A DNA stretch of 64,000 nt from Mycoplasmoides alvi ATCC 29626 (GCF_000701785.1 NZ_JNJU01000001.1:62001-126000), one strand, 5' to 3'; shown: positions 9,463 through 21,801, counted from the stretch's first letter. The notes: a model not told the origin generated them from the sequence alone. Numbers and translations are program-made.

Positions 9463-9563
9463 GGTAAGTTGTAGTCCATATTAATGAAGTTGTATTCTAT
9501 GTTTTAATTGTTTTAATTTGGTTTTAGAGTACATTATGAATTTAGTAGGGAAATTCTTATTTT

Positions 9564-12500
9564 ATGCAAAAAAAGAGAAATCATAGAAGATATTATGGCT
9601 TGTTTTCTATTTTAGGAGTATCTGTTGTAGGTTTATCATTATTAGCTGGATTAGTTTCATCAATTGGTTTAAAGGATGATTCCCATGTTGTAAATTCATT
9701 AACTAATCAAGAAGCAACTATGAAACCAAGTGTTATTCCACAATCATTATCTAGTGTTGATGTTAAGGTTACTTCAGAATCATTTGATAGTGGGGCTATT
9801 AGTGCTGATGAAATTAGTGATGCAGATGGAAATTATATTTTAACTGGTACCAATAAAGCTAATACAGCTGCAAAAGTTGTTAAAATAAATTTTCAAATGC
9901 AATACCTTTATGATTGAACTTATAATAAACAAAATGGTTATGTTGTTCGTCAAGTAGTTGCTGATACTGATGACTTAGGTTACTACTATGCCTTGTTAGT
10001 TAATAACAACATAACAATTACAGCTAATGATACAAGCGATGCATCAAATAATAATGATGTTGAAAATAATTGCCAAAAATTTACTCTTCAAAACCCTGCT
10101 TTAGTTGTTCAATTGTATGATAATGGTTCAGGATTTGAACAAAGAAATGTTTATCAACTACAATTACCAGATTTCTCAATTAATGATTTCTCTACTTTAA
10201 GTGAACACCATCCAGAGTTAGGTGCTACTCAGATTCCTCCTATATCTACTACTAGTTCAGTTGAAGGAAGTGCAGCATATCAAGATTGTCTTAAAGGAAC
10301 TGCTCAAGACAATATTTGGAACCATGTATATGTTGAAGATGCTATAACAAATGAAACAACAAATGATGAACTTTCTTTCATTCGATCAATGAAATATACA
10401 GATAATTCAGTTGTTGGTGGGCAATCTACATGACATAATAATATTGATCAATCTGTTTTTGTAAATAGTAATGACAAACATGTAATCTATAAATTACTTG
10501 CCAAAACACATATTAATGATATTTCAAAAAGTGGTCAAGATAAAGGCAATACTGAAGATTTTTATATTCTAAAAAAATTATATTTAAACAATGCTAACAA
10601 CATGGTTTATATTAAAGATGCTACTACTAATAAAAAAATGATTTTGTTATTTGGTGGTAATTCATATCAAAGTTTTTGATTCTATGATTTTTGTGTAACA
10701 ACTAATGGTAATGCAACTAAAGATGTAAATCCATTACTTTATGCGAATTATAACTTTGACCCAACAAATTCAACAAATTATTATGGTGGTGATGGGTTAT
10801 ATCCAAATGTTGTTAAAAGACTTTTTTACTTACCATTTATGGACCGTAACAAGGTTTCTAATTTGGCTTGATATGTTGGCGGCGCTAAAACATTAAAGAT
10901 TACTAGCAAAGATGGTTCATCAACCCCATACATTTTTTTGGCAATGATGCAACCAAACATTTCTGATTATAACAGTCGATTATATTTTGGTGATTCATCA
11001 AGTTCAACAGATTCATCAAATGCTGCTCAAGTTGCTGCAAATACTGGAAGTTCATCTACTTCTACAAAAACAATAGACCAGGTAAAACAAGGAACATATG
11101 GAACTTCATATCAAGTAAATCGTTTTAATAATACAACAGTCAATGCAAATTTAGATGGAAATACAGGTAGTACTACTTCAAATTTAACAGCAGAATCTAC
11201 TAACACAATTAGTATGAATACTAGTTTGCAAAAAGGTAGAAATCATAATGATCAATATTTAAACCAAGAAATTCTTGTTGGTTCTTCATCTATTAATGCT
11301 TCCTATCAACTTTTATCATCAGAAGGTTATGAAAGTATTAGTAATGGTATTAAATCTGAAGTAGTTAGTGCTTCTAGTTTTTGATTTCCCTTTACTGCTA
11401 TTCAATCATTAACAGTTTTACCAGTGATGACTTCTAGTATTGCTAGTCTAATTGCTGTTGACCCAACTGTTGGTCCACAACAAAATATGATTTATATGAA
11501 TGATTTTTTTGATAAAGTTGTTGATCGTAATAATCATTTTGCATTGTTTAATTGTGTTTTTAGAAGTAACAAATTTTATAAATTTAACTTTGGTAAAAAA
11601 TTTATTACTCTTCCGCAAACATGGATCAAGAATATAGATGGACCAAAAACTGCTACAAATGTAGCTCCTAATGGGAATCCTTTTAATAGTGGAAACATTA
11701 TTGTTGGAACTGATTTTTATGGTTTTTCAAGGGTTCTAACTAATTTAAATCCTCATCCTAGTGAAGTATTTGATAATACTTTAGGTGATGGATTAGAAAA
11801 TACTGCAAGTCAAAAAATTCTTGCTTTTTCGCCAGAAATAACATCAGAAGTTATTACAACTAGTTCTGGTGATTCTTATAATCGTGTTTCTGCCATTTTG
11901 ATTGTTCGTGGATTCATTTACAATGTTTCTTATAGTTTTCAATCTTTATCTGGCGTTGGAGTTGTTCCTATTGCTGATTTTTCTAAAGCTAACATAGTTA
12001 ATATTAATCCAAATCAACATATTAATGATGTTAGTAATTTATTGTCTATAAGTTATTCTGATAATAATTGAATTATTAGTTATCAAGACCCTACTAAGAA
12101 AAAGCATGCTTTCTATTCATTAAAACTTGATCAAAATAATAATTTAACTTTTAGTAAAAATAGAGATTTATCATTTATTAACATTAATAATAATGATGTA
12201 ACCAAAGTCATTGCTAAAGGTGTAAGTAGTTGTTTTACTTTTAGTATTTCAGGAAATAGTGGAGAGCAAGTTGATTTTATTAATACCTCAAATTTAGTTA
12301 GTACAGATAATGGTAATACTCAGTTACAAGGAGGAACAATAATAGATAATTGATCAGTTTGAGGAAAAGTAGATCGAGTTAATGATCAATATTTAATTGA
12401 TTCTGGTTTAATCAAACAAACACCTAAAAAAATTATGAATTCACCTGGTTTATTGAATCAATTAATAACTTATACTGGTGGTTGAAGTTATGATCCTTTA

Positions 12501-13055
12501 ACACAACAAACATTTGCAAAACCTAAAATTATTAACCCAAGAGTCGAAGGTTCTAGTCTTGTTTTTGATGTTGCTTTAATGTATGTGAATGGAATTTATT
12601 ACACATCAGCTCAATTTGATTCTAAAGAATACCCTAATGTTGTATATGATGCTACATTGGCAACACCTTCGTTCAAATTTGATGGTTTTAGTCCAATGGA
12701 ACCATGAGTTTTGCCAGTAGTTATTTCTATTTCTGTTGTTTTGACACTTGTACTTATTTCAGTTGGTATTGGTATTCCATTGTCAATTAAACGAGATCAT
12801 AAGTTGACTCAAAAAGGATTTTCATCTACTAACAAAAAGGTTGATACATTAAAAAGTGCTGTTGGTAATGTATACAACAAAGTTATTGTGCAAACTAAGA
12901 ACAACAAACAATGACAAATGTTGAAATCATCTAATAATAAAGCTCCTAATTTAAAATCTAAGTCAACTGTTCCATCTTTTCCTTCAAAACCTACTGGTCC
13001 TTCAAAACTTGTTAGTGGATTAGAAAAATCTATTTCCCCTAAAAAACCAAATTAG
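9564..13055 (+). CDS. P40/P90 (MgpC/CrmA)-like cytadherence protein
   Basis: A 1163-residue surface protein in one frame through many TGA Trp codons. A hydrophobic segment at about residues 12-35 serves as signal/anchor. The large Ser/Thr/Asn-rich ectodomain includes ILIVRGFIYNVSYSF and VWGKVDRVNDQYL, which recall MPN142 (VLLVRGGVVRLNF, IWGRVD). Near residue 1047 PWVLPVVISISVVLTLVLIS starts a membrane helix, followed by VGIGIPLSIKR and KKVDTLKSAVGNVYNKVI. That tail is diagnostic of P1/P40/P90-type adhesins. The cytoplasmic end is Pro/Ser/Lys-rich and finishes SPKKPN. It is the first gene of a pair; the P1-like gene follows 20 bases later. In M. pneumoniae and M. gallisepticum, as I recall, the order is the reverse. 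Role: partner subunit of the adhesion complex at the cell surface. Confidence 0.85.
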
Positions 13056-13075
13056 TTTTATGGAATTATTTAGTT

Positions 13076-16000
13076 ATGAAAAGAAAATTTAATTTTAAGT
13101 ATTTATTAGTATCATTAGCAAGCATTACTATATTAACTTCTGTTGGAATTGGACTTTATGTTTTTTCACTTTCCAAGCAATCAAATTTTACTAAACCAAT
13201 TTTAAAAGATGGATCAATACCAATTACATCTAATAATTTTGGACAACAAGTAGGAAAAATTCGCCATTGACAAAATAATAACTTTAGTGGTGTTCAAGTT
13301 AAAAATAATGGTTTTGTTGTTTTAACTGGAACAGATTCTGCAACTAGAATTGACTCTTTTGGTAATATTATTTGAGAATTTGATCCAAATAATATTACAA
13401 CTGATAAGTATCTAGGTGCAAATGATTTTGCTGGAAAAAAAGTTGTTGAAATTGTTGAAGATCAATTAAATTCAAATGTTTTATATTTACTTTTAGTTCC
13501 AAATCAAGCACCTGATGAATGTAAAAATGTTGATGATCCAGACAAGTTGTATTATAGTCAAATGATAGGTAGTAACAATTCTAGAAACCAAGCAACTTTA
13601 GTTAAAATTACTGAGAACATTGGCAGTTATTCTGGTAGTTCTTGAGCGCCATCATTCACAATTAATTCTCACATTAATATTGACCCCCAAAAAATGGTTG
13701 ATAATTATCCAAGTGATTGAAAAAAGAAAGCTAGTGAGCAAACATATGGAACAGAAAATGATTTTTTTGCCAAGGTAGATCACCCATCTTGATACATTAA
13801 TAGTTCCAGTGATAAAATAAGTCCAGCAACAATAGGTACTGACCAATCATCTACTGTAACAAATGAAACCATGGTTTTACCATGAAAGCAATATGTTACT
13901 AATTTAGGTAATATGTATGCTAATAATGGGGTTGTTTTAGTTTTTGGTGGCAATGGGTCTATTTATAATGATCCAGAAGCTTTAAGTATTGGGGTTTGAA
14001 AAGCAGATTTTAATACTAATACTATTGCTGGAATTCCATATGCATATTTGCTAAGTGGTTTAACTTATGACCCAGTATATGATGCAACTTCAAAACCTCA
14101 AACACGATGAAATTGATGTTATGCTCCAATTGGACAAACTAGTAATTTTCATTATGTTCCACGTTTGGCTATTGGTGGAATAGAAACTAATGTTTCTTCA
14201 AACACAAAGTCATTTATTTATCTAGCTGGTGGAATTACTGTTGGCCAAATTAGAAACTCTCAAACTCGTGATTGAAAACCTGTTGATGAAGCCAATACAG
14301 AAGAAGTAAGACAAAATACAAGAGAAGGTGATGCTAAACCATCACCTACTCTACAAGAAAAACGTTCTTTACAATTATCTGGTCAAAATGCACTTACTAA
14401 TTTAAAATCCCCAGATCGTAATTCTATTGACCCATGTTTATTGTTTGGAACTGCATTAAGTATTGACTCATTAATAAATATGCCTACAACAGGTTTATCA
14501 AGTTTAACAATTGATAAATTTTCTAATATTTTAGTTAGCAATAGTTATTTTGATATTGGAACTAATATTTCATATAATTCATTTTCTGGAACTTATTACT
14601 TTTTTGATTCTAAGAGAGGTGTAACACAAACTTCAAGTAGTGGTAGTGCAAGTGCTCTTACTACTGCTGCTCAAATAATTGAACAAACAGTGAATTCTTA
14701 TAATGCTGCTCGTCGTACTTTTTCTTATTATTTTGATCCAAATGTAGATGGAAAACAATTAGTTTTTGGACAACTTATCAATAAGTTGCCAGAGGGCAAA
14801 TACACTTCTTCTTCTTCTTCTTCTTCTTTTACTCAATTAGGATCATCTAAAGCAAGTTATTCATATAACCTTCCTACATTAGTTGATAATGCCCGTAATT
14901 ATTACTACCCAACATTAACTTTTGGTTATTCATTAAAGAGTATTGGTTCATTGGTTAAAGTGCAAATGCCAAGTGAAGTAACAGAAACTAAAGGTCAACC
15001 TGTTTATGGTTATGCAATGCAAGTTGGTAAATCAATTTTGTTTATTAATGAACCTAAATTTGATTCAACATCCATTGTTTACCATGCTCCTTCCAGTATT
15101 TCAATTGGAGATAATAGTGCAATTGGAATCCCATACTATGGAGATCAACCTTATTGATATTGTGCTAAAACATGACAAAATAACTTAGATTTTGATAATT
15201 TGCCATTTAGTTCTTGTGGTTCTTATGAAAAAGATAATGAAGTTTTACGTTTAGGTGTTGGCGAATTTGTTGGTGGTATTAAAGATTTAAATAATACAGT
15301 ACCATATATTACAAGCCATTTTACTATTGGAAATGATCCATATGCTAGTGTTGGTCCAACTGAAGAAAAAGCTACAGCAGTTTTACCTTGAAATGATTTT
15401 GATGGTTTGTCTTTTGGTAGTAATGGTTCATCATTAGCTAGTTTATGAACAGATTCCCAAACCCCAACTAAAGATCACTTGTTTTTAACATTTAATCCGC
15501 AACTATCAGAATTTAGACCTGGTTTATATTGAACTGAATTTACTTATCTTACTAGAGTTAATGATTATTGTGGTGAAAAGCAAATTTGGTTTGAAACAGC
15601 AACTCAACAATTACAATACAACAATTCTGATTCACAAGGTTTAAGTCAAACAGAACAAAGAGCTACAACGACTTTTTCAACTACTCAAACCACAACAGGT
15701 AAATTTTCTACTATTTTTTCTATTCCTGCAGAATATTATGCTACTGGTGTAAATGAAACATCAGGATCATCAGTTGATGCCGTTTTTAAAATGTGTAATG
15801 ATTCTACCAATATACCTTGCTTGTTTACTCAAAACAAAAAATCAAAAAAAGCAGCAATATCTGATTCAGGAATTTCATATGTTACATTTAATCCAACAAA
15901 TATTGAATATAAAATAAATGACTCATTTCCTCGATCTACTATTTTGGGGCAAGGCGGTTTCATTAATGTTTTAACTGATGATATACTAACAAATTCATTA

Positions 16001-16648
16001 GGTTCTATACTTGAAACTAATTCTTTATCTATTTTAACTAATGATTTAAATGATAAATATGAACAAATTCAAACTGTTAAACCAGAATATGTTAATCAAA
16101 TCTTTAAAGTAACTCAACATGTACCAGTATATCAAACATTACAACAAGAAAGTAAACCAGAATTTATTATTCTTGCTTCTAATGTTGATATGCTAAAACA
16201 ACAAGCAACGTTTACTGCTTATTCTTGAAATTGTTTATTGAATTGTTATGATTTAATGCCAGCATCAACTACAGATGTAGCTCTTGTAAGTAATGTTACT
16301 TTATCAGGTTTTAGTGCTTTAGCTTCATGGATTTTACCAGTAGCTATAGTTGTACCAATTCTTATTATTGCTTTGGTTATAGGTTTAGGTTGTGCAATTG
16401 GTATCCCAATGCATAAGCATCGTAAATCTCTTCGTGTTGGTTTTGAATTACAACATCAAAAATTGAACACATTGACAACAGCTGTTGGTGGTGTATTTAA
16501 AAAAATTATTGAAAGTACAGATGGCACTAACATGAAGTCTAAACCACAAATGCTAAAACCAAGTTCTTCTAGTAAGGCTGCTTCACCCGCTAGCAAACCA
16601 GGTTCCACTCTGCCTCCATCTTTTGCAAAACCAGCAAACTCCTACTAA
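13076..16648 (+). CDS. P1/GapA/MgpB-like cytadhesin with a frameshifted C-terminal tail
   Basis: A 1190-residue protein. After an N-terminal hydrophobic segment (about residues 9-32) come DSATRIDSFGNIIWEFDP, DPQKMVDNYPSDW, VVLVFGGNGSIYNDPEALSI and YVPRLAIGG. The last three align by eye with P1 (DPKAMTANYPPSW, LLVFGGNGHV, YVPRMAVAG). The C-terminal helix WILPVAIVVPILIIALVIG is followed by AIGIPMHKHRKSL and TLTTAVGGVFKKIIE, the conserved P1 cytoplasmic motif. The read frame stops at 16648 after KPANSY. One base fewer in the A4 run near 16624-16627 would extend it to 16712 with a Pro/Thr-rich tail ending SPKKIIN, like the sister gene. A run of 7 Ser is coded by a TCT repeat. It binds host receptors with the upstream subunit. 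Confidence 0.88.
14805..14828 (+). repeat. (CTT)8 trinucleotide repeat encoding polyserine
   Basis: Eight CTT units read in frame as TCT, giving seven serines within the P1-like ectodomain. Length change adds or removes Ser residues without a frameshift. Confidence 0.85.
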
Positions 16649-16712
16649 ACCAACATCAACTCCTGCTCCAAAACCAACAACTCCAAGTAGCCCAAAAAAA
16701 ATCATAAATTAA
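16649..16712 (+). pseudogene. Out-of-frame proline-rich tail of the P1-like cytadhesin
   Basis: Read one base out of the main frame, bases about 16628-16712 encode QQTPTKPTSTPAPKPTTPSS followed by PKKIIN and a TAA. This is a typical adhesin cytoplasmic tail and resembles the KK-N end of the upstream sister gene. The frame changes at GCAAAACC near 16622. A real indel, programmed slippage or a sequencing error could explain it. Confidence 0.65.
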
Positions 16713-16729
16713 ATTTTTATAGGAAATTA

Positions 16730-16780
16730 ATATGTAAATTAGTTTTAGAAAAAAACTGTTTACATATTTTTTATTTTTTT
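16730..16780 (+). terminator. Terminator of the cytadhesin operon
   Basis: ATATGTAAA / TTTACATAT, extended inside by AGTTTT / AAAACT, then T6-A-T7. It also separates this operon from the convergent hydrolase gene. Confidence 0.8.
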
Positions 16781-17002
16781 ATTGAATTTAGAGATGAAAA
16801 AATAAATTAATATAGATGCAACATAATTATTAAACTTTATTTTTAAAATAATTTAGTGCATTTAAATTAACTTAAAGGAGTAAATTTTAATAAATTTATT
16901 TTTTAGAACTTTAATTTTTAATTAAATGCAGATCTCATTAGATATTTTAAATAAACATTAAAAATAAAATAGTGCCTAAATATAAATTCAATTACAAGAA
17001 TA

Positions 17003-17980
17003 TTAATTTAGAGAATTAATATTTTGTGGTTTAAACAAATCAAATGTTTTTAAAACAGTTGAGTTACTTATATTTTCATTTTTAAGATTTAATGCATTAA
17101 TTTGACTATTATTGTAAGTTTTATAATAAAGGGTTAAAGTTTTAGAACTATAGCAATTTGAATATAAAGTTAATTCATATCTATTTTCATGTGCCATAAC
17201 AGTTCCTCTAGTTTGTGATACTGAACCTAAAATATGAAAAAATTGTGTTATATCACTAATTTCATTATTTTCTGAAATAGAAGTTAATTTTGTATAGGAT
17301 GCTCTAATAAATCGATCAATTGATGATAAACCGCCAGGAAGTCCAATTGTCCCGGAGCCATTTGAAATATTTTTTAAATACGGTGCTGATGAAAAGCAAT
17401 TTAGAGGATTTTTTGGATTCAAATTAAGAAAATTATTTAAATTTGTTAGATGAAATGGAAAATCTGGATTATTAGTTAAAACGCCTATAGGATTATCATA
17501 TATCTTTAAACCATCAGCAACTGATTCAATTACTAATGATGTAGTGTTATCAGAAACTATTCAATGTAAAGGAGAAAGCGATAAGTTTGAATTAAAATTT
17601 ACATTTACAATATTAATATCTTTAAGTTTTTCTTTGACTTCAATAAGATTTTTACAATTTCCCAAAATATATGGAATCAATTCAAAAGGTGCAACATTAT
17701 TTTTTTCTTTGGAAATGTCAAAAAATTTTGCATATCCATCAAAATTAAGTCCTGCCATAAATAAACCATGTTCATTCATTGCATCGTAATATAATGGATA
17801 ATTATCAACTACCATTGCAATACCAATTAAACTATATTTAATACCTAAGTCTAAATTAGATACTCTAAATTGAAGATGATATTTTTGGGGCGTAATTACA
17901 ACTTTAGAAAATTTTAAATCATATTCAAGATCTAAATTTCTTCCATAATAATTTTGTTTGTAAGTTATAGCAGTACACAT
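17003..17980 (-). CDS. Choloylglycine hydrolase family (bile salt hydrolase/penicillin V acylase-like)
   Basis: A 325-residue Ntn-hydrolase. It starts MCTAIT, so Cys2 becomes the N-terminal nucleophile after Met removal. GRNLDLE supplies the conserved Arg14 and Asp17. MNEHGLFMAGLNF, VLTNNPDFPFHL and GLPGGLSSIDRFIRA match the family closely. Length is normal (about 315-340). There is no signal peptide, so it is probably cytosolic. Enzymes of this family cleave the amide bond of conjugated bile acids or related N-acyl amides; sequence alone does not separate bile salt, penicillin V or N-acyl homoserine lactone acylases. A canonical TGA Trp codon shows it is adapted to this genome. It converges on the cytadhesin operon and hints at a gut habitat. 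Confidence 0.88.
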
Positions 17981-18587
17981 ACATTTAAACCTTCTTATAA
18001 AAATATTTTGAATACTTAAGATTTTGACTCTCTAATTTTGTAAAGCTGTTTATAATTTTAATGAAAATATTATTATTTGTGAATAACTTTTTAAGGTTTA
18101 TTACTCTATTTTTAGATTAGTTAATTTTGGTAATATATTACATTAGAACTTATTGCATTTGAAAAATAAAAATTTTATTTATATTAGGTTAATTTGTATT
18201 TAACTCAAAAAAATTAATATTATTTATATTTTTTTAACCATTCATATTTTTATTTTTTAGAAAGTTGCTTATTTAAAGATTTGAATCATGTCTCATTAGC
18301 GAACAAATTTTTACATATTAAACATACAAAATAAATAAATTAGAAAAATAAATTTGTTTATTAATATTTAATGTGATATAATTTGTTTTGGTTTTTTGTA
18401 ATGCATTCTAGTAATAAAATTAATTTCTAGATTCATTTCAAGAAAAGTATCAAAGCAAATTAGATATTTAGTTCAAATATATCTGAACTACCTATTTTTT
18501 TCTTTTTATAATCATTGAAATTCTTGTTTTTTTAATTCTTTTCATTATAATAATCTTGTTATAAAGTGAAAGGAAAAAAGAGACTTT
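17981..18587. other. Long upstream region of the exported surface protein gene
   Basis: About 600 bases without a gene. It contains the diverged repeat shared with 9150-9300 and a TATAAT at 18377-18382 that could be a -10 box, leaving a long leader. AAAGGA at about 18568-18573 could be the ribosome-binding site for the gene at 18588. Confidence 0.5.
18090..18245 (+). repeat. Diverged repeat shared with 9150-9300
   Basis: Second copy of the upstream segment found before the cytadhesin operon. The best-conserved parts are around 18130-18160 and 18210-18235. Confidence 0.55.
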
Positions 18588-19676
18588 ATGAAAACAAGAA
18601 CTAAAATTTTAACTTCAGTTGGGATTATGTTAGGTTTGGGTGCTGCTGCTTTATCGGTATCATTACCAATTGTATTACAAAACCAAAATGTTACTAGTGA
18701 AACTGTTACATCTGGAATCAAATCAAATAATTTAATTTCAAGTCAAAGTCCTATAATTGAATCAACTAGTACAAGACAACAAGAAGTTGTAACTCCATCT
18801 GTTTCAAGTGATACATTGGTTCGTCAAGATGCTACTATTAAGTTAGAAAAAATTGTTTCTAATGGTGTTGATGGTGATGCTGATATTGTTGATCCAAATT
18901 TACCTGAGTTTGTTGATCAAGTAGACAATGAGTTTACAAAATATCAACTAACTATAGAACTTAAAGATGAAATTGCTAGATTTGCAACTTTATCATTTGT
19001 GGACAAAGATGGAACTGATTTAGGAACTTCTATTTTCATTTCTCCTGGTCAAACAATTTATGTTCAAATGCGCATGGAAGGTTCAGATTATACTCTAACT
19101 GATTTAAAGATTTTTGACATTGCAGATCCTAACATTTCATTAGGTGTTGAACAAATTGCTGGTAAAGATAACTTTTATTCATTCACAATGCCTGAAGCTG
19201 GAAGTAAGTTCTATCAAAAAAATGAAATTGGTATTCAAGCAGAATTTGGTAAAGCTCAAATTAATAGTTGAACTTATGACTTTAGTTCAAGAACATATGC
19301 AATAACAATTGAAAAAGGTTATATTGGCGCTTTCTTATTTGATGATACTACAATTGAAGGCCAAAAACTTCAAGCTGTTCCTAACAAATTTACTCAATAC
19401 CGAGTATACATGAATGATAATGATGTTGTAATTCGTCATTTAACTATTCCTCAAGGTTGTCAATTAATGTTCATTAACAACAAAGAAGATAGCAAAACTA
19501 ATGACAAGGCTCCAACAGTTTATCTAGAAAAAACTGACTCTATTACTATTAGTGGTGCAGTAGGTCAATATGGTTCAGTTAACTATTCTAACAAAATGGC
19601 AGCTGCTTGTGGTCTTCCTGAAATTCCAGTTGGAGAAGATGTTCTTCCTGCATTGCATGATCAAGTTAAAAAATAA
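18588..19676 (+). CDS. Exported surface protein of unknown function
   Basis: A 362-residue protein. Residues about 8-30 (ILTSVGIMLGLGAAALSVSL) form a hydrophobic signal or anchor segment; there is no lipobox Cys. A Ser/Thr-rich stalk follows to about residue 80, then an acidic globular part with an alternating hydrophobic pattern suggesting beta structure (TKYQLTIELKDEIARFATLS, FISPGQTIYVQMRMEG). One TGA Trp codon. Abundant-type clean coding, a good ribosome-binding site and a strong terminator suggest substantial expression. Its upstream region is related to that of the cytadhesins, so co-regulation is plausible. It may be a distant relative of P35-like surface antigens, but I cannot support that from motifs. 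Confidence 0.65.
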
Positions 19677-19743
19677 ATTAATCTTTTGTAAATAATTTTC
19701 TTGTTTTAAGCAAAGATTAAATAAACAAAGAAACATTTTTAAG

Positions 19744-19782
19744 ACACAATAACCAATTAAGTCTTGGTTATTGTGTTTTTTC
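19744..19782 (+). terminator. Strong terminator
   Basis: ACACAATAACCAA / TTGGTTATTGTGT, a 13-bp perfect stem with inner AAG.CTT pairing, followed by T6-C-T4. Confidence 0.9.
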
Positions 19783-20056
19783 TTTTGAATAACATTAACT
19801 AATATAAATAATCATCAAACTTTATTTTTATTAAAAAACAATTACTTGATTTACAATTGTTATAGTTAAATTTGTAAATAAAATAATATTTCATTACTAA
19901 TTTTAAATTTGTTTAAATTTTTTATTAGTAATGTTTGTTAATTATTTCTTTAAATTAATGATAAAAATGTAATTTGATTAAATTTCTTAAATTTCAATTA
20001 AAGTTAATTTTAAATTTAAGTTAAACAATAAATTAATTATTTTAAATCTAACATAT

Positions 20057-21799
20057 ATGCAAGACATCAATAAAGTAAATAATGTTTCTAATTCATCAGA
20101 AATTGAATTAAAAAAGAATCAATCATTAAATCCATTAACTAAGAAAATACTTCATAAAAATTTGTTTAATGATTATAAAGTTTTTCCTTTGTTAATAAGA
20201 TTTATTTTGCCAGCACTATTGGTCACTTTTTTTCAAGCCATGTATATTTTTTCTGATCAAATTATGATGGTCAAATTTATTCCTTTTTCTAACGATTTAA
20301 ATCCCAATGGTTTAACTTTAGAAAAATTATTTAATAATAATGTTGAATTTATAAATATTGCAAACCAAAAAAATATTCTTCCTGTTGATTTAGTACGTGC
20401 TGCAATTTCTATAAGCTCACCAATAACTTTAATTCTTAATGGTCTTACATTATTAATTAGTATGGGAATTGCTGTTTCATTTGCAAAAGCTCTTGGACAA
20501 CAAAATGTTAAAAAAATTGAAGAGGTATGATCAACAGGTTTTATTTCTAATGTAATTATTGGTTTAATAACTTCATTTTTTATTTTAGGAATATCTCCAT
20601 TGTGATTATCCTCTAGTGCTAAAGGTTTGATAACAAATGCTGATGTTGATCTTGAAACGCAAGCATTTAACAACATGACTCAAAATATTCAAGTCAATCT
20701 TGCTCAAGGCTATGTTTACATAATATGTGGTTTTAATATTTTTCAAATTATTAGTAAAATGTATTATTTTTTATTTCAAAGTGAGGGAAGGCAATTGTAT
20801 ATTTCAATTGTCCCTACCTTGTGTAATCTTTTAAATATTTTATTGGTTTGAGTTTTAATTGTTTATACCTCATTAAATTTTATGGGTTCTGCACTAGCAA
20901 CTGCAATTGGATGAGGAGTTAATTTAATTGCATATTTAGCATATAATTTGATTTTAATTAAAAAAAATCAAACAAATTTAATTTGAAAAAATTTAAAATT
21001 CAAAATGTTTTCAAAAAAATTACTTTTAATTATTTTTTTTATTGGTTTTTCTTCATTTTTAAGAAATGCAACATCAGCATTTTCAAATTCAATGTTTCAA
21101 ACATATGTTGTGGACATGACAAGTAGCACGGGTTATGATAAAAATTTTAATGTCTCTCCTAATATTTTTCAATCATATTTTGGCAGTGTATCTCCGATAA
21201 GTAATTTGGCATTACAATCTGTATGGGGGTTAATTCAAGGCGGTAGAACTGTTGCTTCTTACAAATATGGTTGCGAGGATTACAAAGCAATTAAAAAAAT
21301 TTATTGATATGTTTTCTTGATTGCTATTTTTTATGGAGTTATTATTTATGCTTTATTTTCTTTTGCTTTAAATAACATTTTGCTTATTAATTTATTTGAT
21401 GTTAATGCTAGTAATTTAAATTATGTTACTTATATTTTAAGGGTTACAATGGTTCAATCAGTTTTTTTGGCAATTGGAACAACTAGTCAATTATATTTTC
21501 AATCCACACAGCGTGTAACTTTATCATGATTTTCATCTATTCTTCAAAATATTTTGTTGTTTATTCCTTTATTATTTATTTTTCAAGCAGTAGGGAACAA
21601 TATTGCTACCACAAATCCTAGTATTCAATCATCAGAAGCCGCTATGAATTTCTTTATTTGATTATTGCCAGTTTGTACAATTTTAGCAACAATAATTAAT
21701 ATTCTAGTTAGTGCAATTCATATTTATACTAGAATGGGTAAATATGAAAATGAAATTAAATTAAATTTGCGTAAACCTTCTAAATTTATGCAAAGATAA
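20057..21799 (+). CDS. MATE-family multidrug/cation antiporter
   Basis: A 580-residue polytopic membrane protein with about 12 hydrophobic segments. Near the N-terminus PLLIRFILPALLVTFFQAMY and IFSDQIMMVKFI resemble the P...FQ..Y...D motif of MATE proteins. MGIAVSFAKALGQQNVKKIE and LALQSVWGLIQGGRTVASYK look like the two pseudo-symmetric loop motifs. It is longer than typical MATE proteins (about 450) because of a hydrophilic N-terminus and inserted loops. It probably exports drugs or organic cations using an ion gradient. It stands alone, with its own terminator. Confidence 0.8.
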
Positions 21800-21801
21800 T
21801 T

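Larger units (their letters stand above)
8954..9563. other. Long upstream region of the cytadhesin operon
   Basis: About 610 bases without a gene. It contains a segment (about 9150-9300) that resembles 18090-18245 upstream of the other surface-protein gene, and a T16 tract at 9447-9462 about 100 bases before the cytadhesin start. No clear -35/-10 pair can be chosen in this T-rich DNA. Confidence 0.55.

Noticed and set aside
15006-15188. Open frame overlapping the P1-like gene
   Set aside because: It is a shadow in another frame of a clearly coding gene; no ribosome-binding site and unusual composition.
17544-17789. Plus-strand frame within the bile salt hydrolase-like gene
   Set aside because: Antisense to strongly conserved coding sequence; no independent evidence.
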